Shown one piece after another: positions 56,281-64,000 of a stretch of 64,000 nt of DNA. How positions within the stretch are numbered: the first letter of the stretch is position 1; each line of letters opens with the position of its first letter. The notes under the pieces were generated by a model that saw only the letters and a program-made list of their open reading frames with translations, was not told where the DNA came from and made no database searches. This stretch comes from Candidatus Cloacimonadota bacterium (GTDB lineage: Bacteria > Cloacimonadota > Cloacimonadia > Cloacimonadales > Cloacimonadaceae), in NCBI GenBank assembly GCA_020532085.1, contig JAJBAV010000012.1, positions 1-64,000 on the forward strand. The letters run 5' to 3'. Position numbers and translations under genes: made by a program.

Positions 56281-57438
56281 TTAAGTGAAGAAATCCTTCA
56301 GTTTTTCCTTGAAACTCTTGCCCGGCTTGAGCTCGCGCTTTTTGTTCAGCTCCGCCAGACGTTTGTAAAGGTCGCTTTCCTCGCGGGAGAGCCGGCTGGG
56401 CGTGTGCACGTTGATCCGCACGATGAGGTCTCCGCGGGAATCGCTGTACAAGCCCTGGATGCCTTCGCCCTTGAGGCGGAATTCGCGTCCGCTCTGCGTT
56501 CCGGCAGGGATCTTCATCTTGGCTTTGCCGGTGAGGGTGGGCACGATGATCTCGTCGCCCAGCACCGCCTGCGTGAAATGCACAGGGAAGTCGAGGACCA
56601 CGTTGTTGCCGTGGCGTTCGAAGAGGTCGTCCTGCTTTTCGTTCACCTGTACCAGCAGATCGCCGTGGGGGCCATTACGCGGGCCAATATGGCCCTGTCC
56701 GCGCACCCGCAGGATCTGTCCCTCCTCCATGCCGCCGGGGATCTTGACCTTGATCTCTTTGGTCTTGGCCATGCGCCCCTCGCCGTAGCATTTGCTGCAC
56801 TTGTTGCGGATGATCTTGCCCTCACCGCGGCAGGAAGGGCATTCGGAGACAGTCTGCATCTGCCCGAACAGCGATTGGCGCACGGTGCGCACCTGGCCTG
56901 TGCCGCGGCATTGGCTGCAGGTTTCGGTGTTGCCGTCGGCGCTGCCGCTGCCGTGGCAGACGTCGCAAGCTTCCTTGGCGTTGATCTTGACGGTTTTTTC
57001 GGTGCCGAGGGCGATCTCTTTAAGGCTGAGTGAGAGCTCGATGCGCAGGTCGCTGCCCCGGTTGGAGCGTTGCTGGCCTCCGCCTCGTCCGCCAAATCCC
57101 CCGCCGAAGAGGGTTTCGAAGATGGAGCCAAAGCCACCGCCGCCAAAGAGGTCGCTGATGTCTTCAAAATGGCTGAAATTATCCCAGTTGAAACCGCCGT
57201 TGCCGAATTGCTGATCGATGCCCGCGTGACCATACTGATCGTAGATCTGGCGCTTGTCTTTGTCGGATAGCACCTCGTAGGCCTCGGAGGCTTCCTTGAA
57301 TTTCTCCTCCGCCGCTTTGTTGTCCGGATTTTTGTCTGGATGGAACTGCATCGCCAGCTTGCGATAGGCTTTTTTGATCTCGGCTTCGTCCGCTGTCTTG
57401 GGCACGCCCAAAACTTCGTAATAATCTCGTTTCGCCAC
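56281..57438 (-). CDS. dnaJ: Chaperone DnaJ
   Basis: Co-chaperone that stimulates DnaK. J domain with HPD at residues about 31-33 ([13 protein letters not shown]), Gly/Phe-rich region, four CxxCxGxG zinc motifs ([32 protein letters not shown]) and the C-terminal substrate-binding part. I chose the GTG at 57438 (385 aa) because GAGGAG lies seven bases before it and the product begins [12 protein letters not shown]. Longer in-frame starts would run into the spacer after dnaK. Confidence 0.97.
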   Translation of the reverse strand: MAKRDYYEVLGVPKTADEAEIKKAYRKLAMQFHPDKNPDNKAAEEKFKEASEAYEVLSDKDKRQIYDQYGHAGIDQQFGNGGFNWDNFSHFEDISDLFGGGGFGSIFETLFGGGFGGRGGGQQRSNRGSDLRIELSLSLKEIALGTEKTVKINAKEACDVCHGSGSADGNTETCSQCRGTGQVRTVRQSLFGQMQTVSECPSCRGEGKIIRNKCSKCYGEGRMAKTKEIKVKIPGGMEEGQILRVRGQGHIGPRNGPHGDLLVQVNEKQDDLFERHGNNVVLDFPVHFTQAVLGDEIIVPTLTGKAKMKIPAGTQSGREFRLKGEGIQGLYSDSRGDLIVRINVHTPSRLSREESDLYKRLAELNKKRELKPGKSFKEKLKDFFT

Positions 57439-57507
57439 TTCTACTCCTCTGCTTGCGAAAAAGGTTTGGCCCCGGCGGAGAGGCTTCCCCGCCGGAACCA
57501 ATGCCGC

Positions 57508-59457
57508 TTATTTATCGTCGACAACCTCAAAATCGGCGTCGATGGGACCTTCTGATTGCTTGGGTTCGTCTGTTTGCGCTTCACCCTGGAAGCCCTGCTG
57601 ATCGAAACCGGCGGGGTTGGGGCCTTCCGCCCCTTGCTGCTGCTGTGCCTGCGCATAAAGGATCTCGCCCAAGCGCTGCGCTTTGGAGGCCAGATTCTGT
57701 TTGATGGCTTCAAGTTCGGATGCCTCCGTGGCTTTCTCCATCTGCTCTTTGGCGCTTTTAACCTCGGTTTCCAGCTCGGTCTTTTCGCTTTCGCTCAGCT
57801 TGTCGCCGTAGTCGCGCAGGTTTTTCTCCGTGCCGAAGATGAGGCCGTCGAGCTCATTGCGCGCGGAGATGAATTCCTGCCGCTTCTTATCTTCCTCGGC
57901 GTGCATTTCCGCTTCCTTGATCATGCGGTCGATGTCATCCTTGCTCATGTCGCCGGCGCGGTCGATGTGGATGGACTGTTCTTTGCCGGTGCCCATGTCC
58001 TTGGCGGAAACGTGCAGGATGCCGTTGGCGTCAATGTCGAAGGTCACTTCGATTTGCGGCACGCCGCGGGGGGCGGAGGGAATGCCAACGAGGTCGAAAC
58101 GCCCGAGGGATTTGTTGTCGCCCGCCATGGGACGCTCACCCTGCAGCACGTGGATGGTTACGGCGGTCTGGTTGTCCGCGGCGGTGGAGAACACCTGGCT
58201 TTTCTTCGTGGGAATGGTGGTGTTGCGCTGGATGAGCGGCGTCATCACGCTGCCCAGGGTCTCTATGCCCAGGGTTAGCGGCGTGACATCGAGCAGCAGC
58301 ACATCGCTCACCTTTTCGTCGCCGGAAAGGATGGCGCCCTGGATGGCAGCGCCGATGGCCACCACCTCGTCGGGATTGAGGCTGCGGTTCGGCTTTTTGC
58401 CAAAGAATTTCTCAACGGCTTCCTGCACTGCCGGAATGCGGGTGCTTCCACCCACGAGCAGCACTTCCTGAATGTCGGAGGCGCCCACTTTCGCGTCGGC
58501 CAATGCCTGTTTGCAGGGACCAAGCGTGCGCTGCACAAGGTCTTCCGTGAGACGGTTGAATTCCGCCAGGCTGAGGTCGATGTTCAGATGTTTGGGGCCG
58601 GTGGCGTCGGCGGTGATGAAGGGCAGGTTGATGTTCGTGGTCTGCGTGCCGGAGAGCTCGATCTTGGCCTTTTCGGCGGCTTCGCGCAGGCGCTGCATGG
58701 CCATGGGGTCCTTGGAGAGGTCAATACCTTCCAGTTTCTTGAATTGGTCTAGCATCCAGTCGATCACGCGTTTGTCAAAATCGTCGCCGCCGAGGTGGGT
58801 GTCGCCGTTCGTGGAGAGCACTTCCACCACCCCCTGCGAGATATCGAGTATGGAGATGTCGAAGGTGCCGCCACCGAGGTCGTAGACGGCCACTTTCTGC
58901 TCTTTCTTGTTTTCCATGCCGTAGGCCAGAGCCGCTGCCGTGGGCTCGTTGATGATGCGCTTCACTTCCAGGCCGGCGACCCTGCCGGCGTCTTTGGTGG
59001 CCTGGCGCTGGTCATCGTTGAAGTAGGCTGGAACGGTGATCACGGCTTCGGTGACCGTTTGCCCCAGGTAGGCTTCCGCGGTCTCTTTCATCTTTGTGAG
59101 CACCATCGCGGAGATCTCCTGCGGGGTGTAGTCCTTGTTGTCGGTGTCAATGTGCACCGCCGCCTGGCCTTTGAGGCCGGACTTCACTTTGAACGGCACC
59201 TGCTGGATCTCGGAGCCGACTTCGCTGTAGGCGCGCCCCATGAAGCGTTTGATGGAAAACACCGTGTTGGTGGGGTTGGTGACGGCCTGACGCTTGGCCA
59301 ACTGGCCCACCAGACGCTGTCCGTCCTTGGTGAATCCGATTACGGAAGGCGTTGTGCGGCCGCCCTCGGCGTTGGTGATGACGACGGGTTTTCCACCCTC
59401 AACCACTGCGACGCAGGAGTTGGTGGTACCCAGATCTATTCCGATTATTTTTCCCAT
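57508..59457 (-). CDS. dnaK: Chaperone DnaK (Hsp70)
   Basis: ATP-driven chaperone of 649 aa. It starts [21 protein letters not shown], with [10 protein letters not shown] and LVGGSTRIP in the ATPase domain, the substrate domain from about 390, and a Gln-rich linker ([11 protein letters not shown]) before an acidic tail ending VDDK. It lies between grpE and dnaJ in the HrcA-controlled operon. Confidence 0.98.
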   Translation of the reverse strand: MGKIIGIDLGTTNSCVAVVEGGKPVVITNAEGGRTTPSVIGFTKDGQRLVGQLAKRQAVTNPTNTVFSIKRFMGRAYSEVGSEIQQVPFKVKSGLKGQAAVHIDTDNKDYTPQEISAMVLTKMKETAEAYLGQTVTEAVITVPAYFNDDQRQATKDAGRVAGLEVKRIINEPTAAALAYGMENKKEQKVAVYDLGGGTFDISILDISQGVVEVLSTNGDTHLGGDDFDKRVIDWMLDQFKKLEGIDLSKDPMAMQRLREAAEKAKIELSGTQTTNINLPFITADATGPKHLNIDLSLAEFNRLTEDLVQRTLGPCKQALADAKVGASDIQEVLLVGGSTRIPAVQEAVEKFFGKKPNRSLNPDEVVAIGAAIQGAILSGDEKVSDVLLLDVTPLTLGIETLGSVMTPLIQRNTTIPTKKSQVFSTAADNQTAVTIHVLQGERPMAGDNKSLGRFDLVGIPSAPRGVPQIEVTFDIDANGILHVSAKDMGTGKEQSIHIDRAGDMSKDDIDRMIKEAEMHAEEDKKRQEFISARNELDGLIFGTEKNLRDYGDKLSESEKTELETEVKSAKEQMEKATEASELEAIKQNLASKAQRLGEILYAQAQQQQGAEGPNPAGFDQQGFQGEAQTDEPKQSEGPIDADFEVVDDK

Positions 59458-59479
59458 TTCTTATTCCTCCATGGTACTT

Positions 59480-60169
59480 TTATTTTACTTCAATGTTTAT
59501 TACATCGGCACCTTTGCCGCCGGAAGGCATTTCTTCCGTGGGCGGCTCGGTTTCCGTCTGTTTGTTTTCATGTTTGCCTGAAGAGACGGCCACGCGCACA
59601 GGACGCAGCACCTTGTCGTGCATGGTGTAGCCGTTTTGGATGACGGCAGCCACGAGGTTGGCCTCGTATTCGCTGGGAATATGGGCCAAGGCCTCATGCA
59701 GCGAGGGATCGAACTCTTCGCCGAGGGCTTCGATCTTGCAGACTCCCTCTTTGCCGAGGATGCTGCGCAACTGCTGTTCGATCTGCGTTACGCCCTTCAC
59801 GAAGGCGTTGTCATGGTCGGCTGCCTCCTCCTGGCTGAGGGCGCGCTCGAAGTTGTCCATTACGTCGCAGATCTCCAAAGCCAGCTTTTGCGTGGCCAGC
59901 TTGATCCAATCGCTCTTTTCGGCGATGCTGCGGCGGCGGTAGTTCTCAAATTCCGCCATGCTGCGCAGGTATTTATCCTTCAGTTCCTGATTCTCGCGTT
60001 CCAGTTCGGCCACTCTCTGCATCGGGTCCGGCTCCTTTTGCTCTTCCTGCGGTCCAGTTTCGGTTTCAGCAGCCGCGGCCACTTTTTCGGAGGCGGCCTC
60101 CGCCGTACTTTCTTCCTGATATGCTCTCATTTCCAATTCCATGCCTTGTTTATCCTTTTTCTTTTTCAC
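59480..60169 (-). CDS. grpE: Nucleotide exchange factor GrpE
   Basis: Releases ADP from DnaK. The 229-aa protein has an acidic, low-complexity N-terminus (about 1-75), a coiled coil (ELERENQELKDKYLRSMAEFENYRRR) and the beta domain with VLRPVRVAVS. GTG at 60169 has AGGAGGAG directly upstream and is eight bases after the hrcA stop; the longer frame upstream lies inside hrcA. The C-terminal tail is longer than usual. Confidence 0.95.
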   Translation of the reverse strand: MKKKKDKQGMELEMRAYQEESTAEAASEKVAAAAETETGPQEEQKEPDPMQRVAELERENQELKDKYLRSMAEFENYRRRSIAEKSDWIKLATQKLALEICDVMDNFERALSQEEAADHDNAFVKGVTQIEQQLRSILGKEGVCKIEALGEEFDPSLHEALAHIPSEYEANLVAAVIQNGYTMHDKVLRPVRVAVSSGKHENKQTETEPPTEEMPSGGKGADVINIEVK

Positions 60170-60177
60170 ATCTCCTC

Positions 60178-61224
60178 CTATTTGGCCACCATCATGCCTT
60201 TGCGGGTGGTTTCGGTGATCGTCTGCGTGATGTCGCGGATCAGCGGGATCAGCTTGCGGTAATGCGTTCGCAAAGGCGCCACCACACCGAGGTAGCCGGG
60301 AATGCCGAACACCTCGTAGCGGCCGTAGATGAGGCAGAACTCCGTCCACTCGGGAACGTTGAAATCCTCGCCCATCAGCACGTTCACCTCTTTGCCGCTA
60401 TCTTTGCTGCGCATCAGGTTGATCACGAGGTCCTGCCGCTGGATGAAGTTCATGAAACTGAGAATGTTACGTTTGCTGTCAAATTCAGGCTGCTCCAGAA
60501 ACTTGATGCTGCCGTCATAGTTGATGAAGAAATCGCTGATATCCACGAAAGCCCTGTGCAGCTCGCGCAGGAAAGTGCTCACCATGGGATTGTCGCGATA
60601 CATGTTTTCGCGCATCTCAACCAGCACTCGGTTGGCGATGTCGTAGATGCGGAGCCCGGCCAGTTCGTCGTTCAGATAGCGCACCAGCTTTTTAAGCTGC
60701 GCTTCTGTGAATTCCTGCTCGAGCTTCATAACCACGGTCTTGTCCAGTCCCGAATCGAGGCTCATCACGAAGATGTATTTGCCGTTGCCGATGGGAAACA
60801 CTTCCAGCTTCGCCAGATAGCCGCCGGAGATCTCGGGCTCGGCCACAAAGCTGAGCTGGTCCGTCTCCTGCGCCAGCAGCAGCATTATGTAATGCAGCGC
60901 CAGCGGCGTGTCCTTGTAATGCTTGATCAGCAATTCGCGCAGCACTTCCATGTCCTTGAAACGCACGTTCGCGTGCTCCGCTTCGATGAGGCGGAGGTAG
61001 CTGCGATAGCCCAGGATGGTGGGCACGCGTCCCGCGGAAGTGTGCGGCTGGCTGATCTGAGCGGCTTGCTCCAGCTTCATCAGATCGAGGCGCAGCGTTG
61101 CCGAACTCACTCCGGTGAGATACTTTTCGTTCAGCACGCGTGACGACACCGGCTCGTTGCTGCTGATGTATTCATCAACCAGCGCGGCCAGCGTGGCATT
61201 GAGTCTGAGCTGATTTTTTTTCAT
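60178..61224 (-). CDS. hrcA: Heat-inducible transcription repressor HrcA
   Basis: Represses class I heat-shock genes by binding CIRCE. The 348-aa protein has an N-terminal winged helix (ALVDEYISSNEPVSSRVLNEKYLTGVSSATLRLDLMKLEQ) and the GAF-like dimerisation core (LIYGRYEVFGIPGYLGVVAPLRTHY). It is the first gene of the hrcA-grpE-dnaK-dnaJ-rsmE operon, with a CIRCE-like operator 28 bases upstream of its start. Confidence 0.96.
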   Translation of the reverse strand: MKKNQLRLNATLAALVDEYISSNEPVSSRVLNEKYLTGVSSATLRLDLMKLEQAAQISQPHTSAGRVPTILGYRSYLRLIEAEHANVRFKDMEVLRELLIKHYKDTPLALHYIMLLLAQETDQLSFVAEPEISGGYLAKLEVFPIGNGKYIFVMSLDSGLDKTVVMKLEQEFTEAQLKKLVRYLNDELAGLRIYDIANRVLVEMRENMYRDNPMVSTFLRELHRAFVDISDFFINYDGSIKFLEQPEFDSKRNILSFMNFIQRQDLVINLMRSKDSGKEVNVLMGEDFNVPEWTEFCLIYGRYEVFGIPGYLGVVAPLRTHYRKLIPLIRDITQTITETTRKGMMVAK

Positions 61225-61251
61225 GTCTCGGCGGTCACTCCCTTGGATATT

Positions 61252-61278
61252 TTAGCACTCACTTCGGTAAACTGCTAA
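61252..61278 (-). promoter_or_regulatory. CIRCE-like operator
   Basis: TTAGCACTC (61252-61260), nine spacer bases and AACTGCTAA (61270-61278). The left half is perfect; the right half differs from GAGTGCTAA at two places. Its position just before hrcA supports autoregulation of the heat-shock operon. Confidence 0.88.
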
Positions 61279-61287
61279 TCTAAGGAC

Positions 61288-61315
61288 AAAGTAATCGAAA
61301 GCGAAAAATTGTCAA
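61288..61315 (-). promoter_or_regulatory. Candidate hrcA operon promoter
   Basis: On the minus strand TTGACA (61315-61310), 16 bases, then TACTTT (61293-61288), just ahead of CIRCE. At the place of the recurrent TGG this promoter has TGT, so it is a near match. Confidence 0.45.
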
Positions 61316-61581
61316 TCGAAAAGTGAGACTGCTAAAAAATCCGCCCACCTGCTTGGATACAAATGCATGACTTCGCTGATCCGGAATGACATCGACACAC
61401 CACCAACGCCAACCGCTCCCTCCTCCCCATCCATAAACCCTTGTGGTTTCGCCCTCCACAACATGCTAAATTCGGGCTGTCTTCGGCGACGGCAACAGAG
61501 GAGCAGCACCGTGGACAGAGACGGCAGATCTCACCTGCCGGTGGTCACGCAGCCAATAACAATGTCTCGCGCGCGGGGAAC
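61316..61581. other. Spacer between hrcA operon and the secreted-protein gene
   Basis: No gene seen. It includes one solo CCGGAATGAC (61381-61390) related to the REP-like repeats. It is downstream of the minus-strand gene that ends at 61582, but no clear terminator was found. Confidence 0.5.
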
Positions 61582-63546
61582 TTATCTGATGAACAAGCCT
61601 CTCAGCAGGATGATCTCGCCGCTGATCTGCAAGCGCAGGAAGAAGACGCCGCTATCGAACAGTCCCAGCGTGAGCGGATCGAGGGGGATTTCGTTGATGC
61701 CCGCTTTCACCGAGCATTCGCGCTCGCCCAGTTTCCGGCCTTTGGCGTTGTAGAGGGAAACGCGGACGCTGCCTGTGGCATCTCCAACCCCAAAGGACAG
61801 CTTCGCGGTGCCGGAAAAAGGGTTGGGCGTGAGACGCGGCGCCATTTCAGCGGTGGGCAAAGTGGGATCGTCAGCCGCGACGATGCTTACGGTAACTATA
61901 TTCGAGGGATCGGAGAAATGGTCTCCGTAGCGGGCTTTCACATAGAATTCGTGGGTGCCGCCGCTGAGATTGGTGACGGTGTGGGTGAGGATACCGCCCT
62001 CCACGGCCTGGACGAGTTCGTCGTTCATGAAGATGTAATACTGGTCCGGCACAACGTAGGGCGAGGGCGGCTGCCAGCTTAGCACGACGCTGGCAGGCGG
62101 CATCTGCTCAGCGGAAAGGTTTCGCGGCGGCAGGTATTGCGCGCCGAGGCTGCCATTGCCGTTGATCCGCATGGCATAGATGTCATAGGCCGAATTGCCT
62201 TGTTCCCAGACCAGAACGCTCCAATTGTCGGGATGGGTATCACAGTCATAGTGCATTTTCGGATCCACGCTATTGGCCACCATCAAGCTGCCCTGCGTCC
62301 AAATCACTTCGTCTGCGGCATTCAAGCAGGTGGCAAAGAGATTATTGGTTCCGTATGCATAGAGGAAAACTGCTCCGGCAGGTACGAGGTAGGAGGCGAT
62401 GGTATTGCATTCCGAGGGCCCGATGTCGATGTAGGCGGGCCCGGTTTCGCCCCAGAGGCGGTTTCCGCTGAAACTCATCAGCTGCCGTGCGAGGCCAGCG
62501 TTGTTCTGGTTGGCATCGGTTTCGCGGTAGAAGACGTAAACCTGCTGACCGGCAGTGTCCACGGCGATTTTGGGATAGTATTGCTGATTGGCGGGACTAA
62601 CGCTCACGAGGCTGCCGTTCATCCCCATGCTGGCGCTTCCATCCGCGGCTATCCTTTGGCAATAGACGTCGTTGTCCATGTTGCTGTCGCGGTCTTCATA
62701 CCAGGCCAGCACTGCGCCTCCCGCTCCGTCACTGGCAAAAGGGATGAGTTGCTGCCAGGCGGCGATCCCGCCCGCTTCGCTTACAGCTGCGGTCCACGGA
62801 AATGTCCCTTCCGGAGTGCCCTTCACCAAGTGAATGTGACGGGTGGGCGACCAATAGGGACCGGTGTCGTAATAGAGTTTGAGCAGAATGTCGTTGCCCA
62901 CCCCCTGAATGATCTGCGGCCAGGTGTAGCTGCCAGCGGTGGACGACAATTCTATGCCGTTTTCGCCCCAAAGCTTCTGCCCCGCGGCGCTGAGGCGGTT
63001 GATCACGACAGAGGTGTTGGCAGGCCCCATGCGCTGCCAGGCGAAATAGCTGCTGCCGTCGGCGGAACAGAAACAGACAGGCGACATGTTGCCATAATCC
63101 ATGTTGGTGTCATTGGACAGGGCAATGCCGTCGGCGCCCCAGAGGAATTGGCCAGCGGGGCCGATCTTGTAGGCCACAACGTTGTTCACGCCGGCGTTGC
63201 GGATGTCCTGGAAGACGATTACGGCGTTGCCGTCCGGATCAACGTCGAGGTCGTATTCGGTGAGCCAGGTCATCTGATCGTGGGAGCTGATGAGCAAGCC
63301 CAGCGGATCGGTCCAGATGTGGTTTCCATGCGTATCCATGAGGTTCAGGAACACTTGGTAGGCTCCGGATTGGGTGTCGAAACGGCAGATGTAGGTATTG
63401 CCGTTGGGCGCGATGGACACCTTGGGCATCACCTGTTCGCCAGTGAAACCGGCAATGAGAGTGGGATTATACGGATCCGCGCTCCACTCGGCAAAGAGGG
63501 CTGTCGCGACAAGGCAGGCAGCGAAGATCATAAAGATATGTTTCAT
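61582..63546 (-). CDS. Secreted protein with Fn3 and type IX-like C-terminal domain
   Basis: A 654-aa exported protein. A signal peptide is at 1-19 (KHIFMIFAACLVATALFAE). The middle ~450 residues look like repeated beta-propeller-like segments with phrases such as GPAGQFLWGADGIALS, SAAGQKLWGENGIELS and FSGNRLWGETGP. An Fn3 domain follows (about 475-565, PPRNLSAEQMPPASVVLSWQPP), then a FlgD-like/type IX sorting-type C-terminus (LTPNPFSGTAKLSFGVGD, VSLYNAKGRKLGE). GAGGTGTAGC precedes the ATG at 63546. Its job is unknown; surface or secreted location is inferred. Confidence 0.82.
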   Translation of the reverse strand: MKHIFMIFAACLVATALFAEWSADPYNPTLIAGFTGEQVMPKVSIAPNGNTYICRFDTQSGAYQVFLNLMDTHGNHIWTDPLGLLISSHDQMTWLTEYDLDVDPDGNAVIVFQDIRNAGVNNVVAYKIGPAGQFLWGADGIALSNDTNMDYGNMSPVCFCSADGSSYFAWQRMGPANTSVVINRLSAAGQKLWGENGIELSSTAGSYTWPQIIQGVGNDILLKLYYDTGPYWSPTRHIHLVKGTPEGTFPWTAAVSEAGGIAAWQQLIPFASDGAGGAVLAWYEDRDSNMDNDVYCQRIAADGSASMGMNGSLVSVSPANQQYYPKIAVDTAGQQVYVFYRETDANQNNAGLARQLMSFSGNRLWGETGPAYIDIGPSECNTIASYLVPAGAVFLYAYGTNNLFATCLNAADEVIWTQGSLMVANSVDPKMHYDCDTHPDNWSVLVWEQGNSAYDIYAMRINGNGSLGAQYLPPRNLSAEQMPPASVVLSWQPPSPYVVPDQYYIFMNDELVQAVEGGILTHTVTNLSGGTHEFYVKARYGDHFSDPSNIVTVSIVAADDPTLPTAEMAPRLTPNPFSGTAKLSFGVGDATGSVRVSLYNAKGRKLGERECSVKAGINEIPLDPLTLGLFDSGVFFLRLQISGEIILLRGLFIR

Positions 63547-63572
63547 GCTACACCTCGCTTGGTTGAATACCG

Positions 63573-63603
63573 CCATTTTTGGCCTTGGGGGATTTTTGGT
63601 CAA
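63573..63603 (-). promoter_or_regulatory. Candidate promoter: TTGACC ... TGG
   Basis: On the minus strand TTGACC (63603-63598) and TGG (63575-63573) with the recurrent spacing (AAAAATGG context). The predicted leader for the secreted-protein gene is about 20 bases. Confidence 0.42.
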
Positions 63604-63750
63604 GCAATATTTTGGGTTCTCTTTCAAATCGGGTGGGTTAAGCCCCATGCGGAAAACGTCGGCGTGAGGGTGAAGTGGCCGGGGACCCTGTGGAGGAGTG
63701 CAACGGTGCCCTCTGGCCATTAAAGCCATTGCCCGGGTCCCGGACGCGCC

Positions 63751-63791
63751 TCCCGCCTGATAGCCGCGTTTGATGCGAGAATCAGGCGGGA
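63751..63791. repeat. 11-bp inverted repeat TCCCGCCTGAT/ATCAGGCGGGA
   Basis: Perfect arms at 63751-63761 and 63781-63791 with a 19-base loop. The arm is close to that of the hairpin at 38881-38897. Confidence 0.75.
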
Positions 63792-63845
63792 AGCATGAGA
63801 GGAGAATGGAAGCGAGCGCTCAAGGCGTGACTGACAGGATATGGC

Positions 63846-63885
63846 GGTGGGTAAGCATTGCTGTCGCCCCCAGGCTTTACCCACC
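63846..63885. repeat. 9-bp inverted repeat GGTGGGTAA/TTACCCACC
   Basis: Perfect arms at 63846-63854 and 63877-63885; pairing extends inward through AAGC/GCTT if one base bulges. It may be a structured RNA or terminator remnant. Confidence 0.55.
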
Positions 63886-64000
63886 CGGTTTGGAAGAGAG
63901 CCATGTTTTATCCAAAGAGAAACCGGGGAAGGGAGAAAGAGTTGCATGGCGGTGGTGGTGCGCAAACCTTTTCTCCTTTGCCCTTTTGCTCTGTCGCTAT

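Larger units (their letters stand above)
63547..64000. other. Non-coding right end of window
   Basis: No gene with a ribosome site is visible in these 454 bases. It holds the promoter-like element for the secreted-protein gene and two inverted repeats (63751-63791 and 63846-63885). Confidence 0.55.

Overview
The window looks like a chromosomal segment of an anaerobic, diderm (lipopolysaccharide-bearing) bacterium. I place it in the candidate phylum Cloacimonadota or a close relative in the FCB group, by inference only. The evidence is: lptF, lptG and lpxK; a secreted protein ending in a FlgD-like/type IX-style C-terminal domain; iron-sulphur proteins of anaerobes (NapH-like polyferredoxin, 2-hydroxyacyl-CoA dehydratase-like protein, YgiQ); and a thiolase next to a class III aminotransferase, which matches the lysine-fermentation step (3-aminobutyryl-CoA to acetoacetyl-CoA to acetyl-CoA) known from Ca. 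Cloacimonas. Base composition is fairly uniform and GC-rich. I see no prophage, insertion sequence, CRISPR array or rRNA. The only RNA gene found is tRNA-Pro(GGG).

Layout. 1-413: non-coding, with a striking 77-bp palindrome. 414-3963 (minus): trxB-alaS. 4206-12678 (plus): nitrilase-family hydrolase, ligA, lptF, lptG, a PpiD-like folding factor and a phosphohexomutase, mostly overlapping or nearly so. 12679-13241: repeat-rich spacer. 13242-22122 (plus): polyferredoxin pair, thiolase and acyl-CoA beta-transaminase, pyrG, then a substrate-binding lipoprotein overlapping a Cache-HAMP-PP2C phosphatase. 22210-37124 (minus): a nearly continuous series from rpsP-khpA-rimM-trmD-RNA methyltransferase-rplS (closed by a terminator) through ogt-acpS-adk, a Trk/Ktr potassium system with a PAS membrane protein, rluD, ribBA, a DUF445-like protein, lon, a polysaccharide deacetylase and plsC. 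37286-38806: Sel1-repeat protein. 38981-45437 (minus): a compact six-gene envelope cluster (receiver protein, FemAB-like acyltransferase, ddl, secreted protein, FecR-domain protein, outer-membrane barrel). 45662-47610 (plus): cold-shock protein with terminator, then ygiQ. 47866-47943 (minus): tRNA-Pro. 48096-55528 (plus): ABC-F ATPase, HgdB-like protein and mnmA overlapping in series, then a UvrC-like GIY-YIG protein, purC, a receiver protein and lpxK. 55542-61224 (minus): hrcA-grpE-dnaK-dnaJ-rsmE with a CIRCE-like operator. 61582-63546 (minus): secreted protein with a sorting-type C-terminus. 63547-64000: no gene seen.

Most interesting points: (i) a recurrent upstream signature, TTGAC-like hexamer followed 18-22 bases later by TGG/AGG/GGG, seen at eleven gene fronts including the tRNA, which may be a lineage-specific promoter; (ii) an HgdB-like Fe-S protein translationally coupled to an MnmA that lacks the usual second catalytic cysteine; (iii) an orphan NMT1-like binding protein coupled to a PP2C phosphatase; (iv) the six-gene Ddl/FemAB/FecR/barrel cluster; (v) lpxK, whose conserved N-terminus runs back in frame to the stop of the preceding receiver gene with no ordinary start codon.
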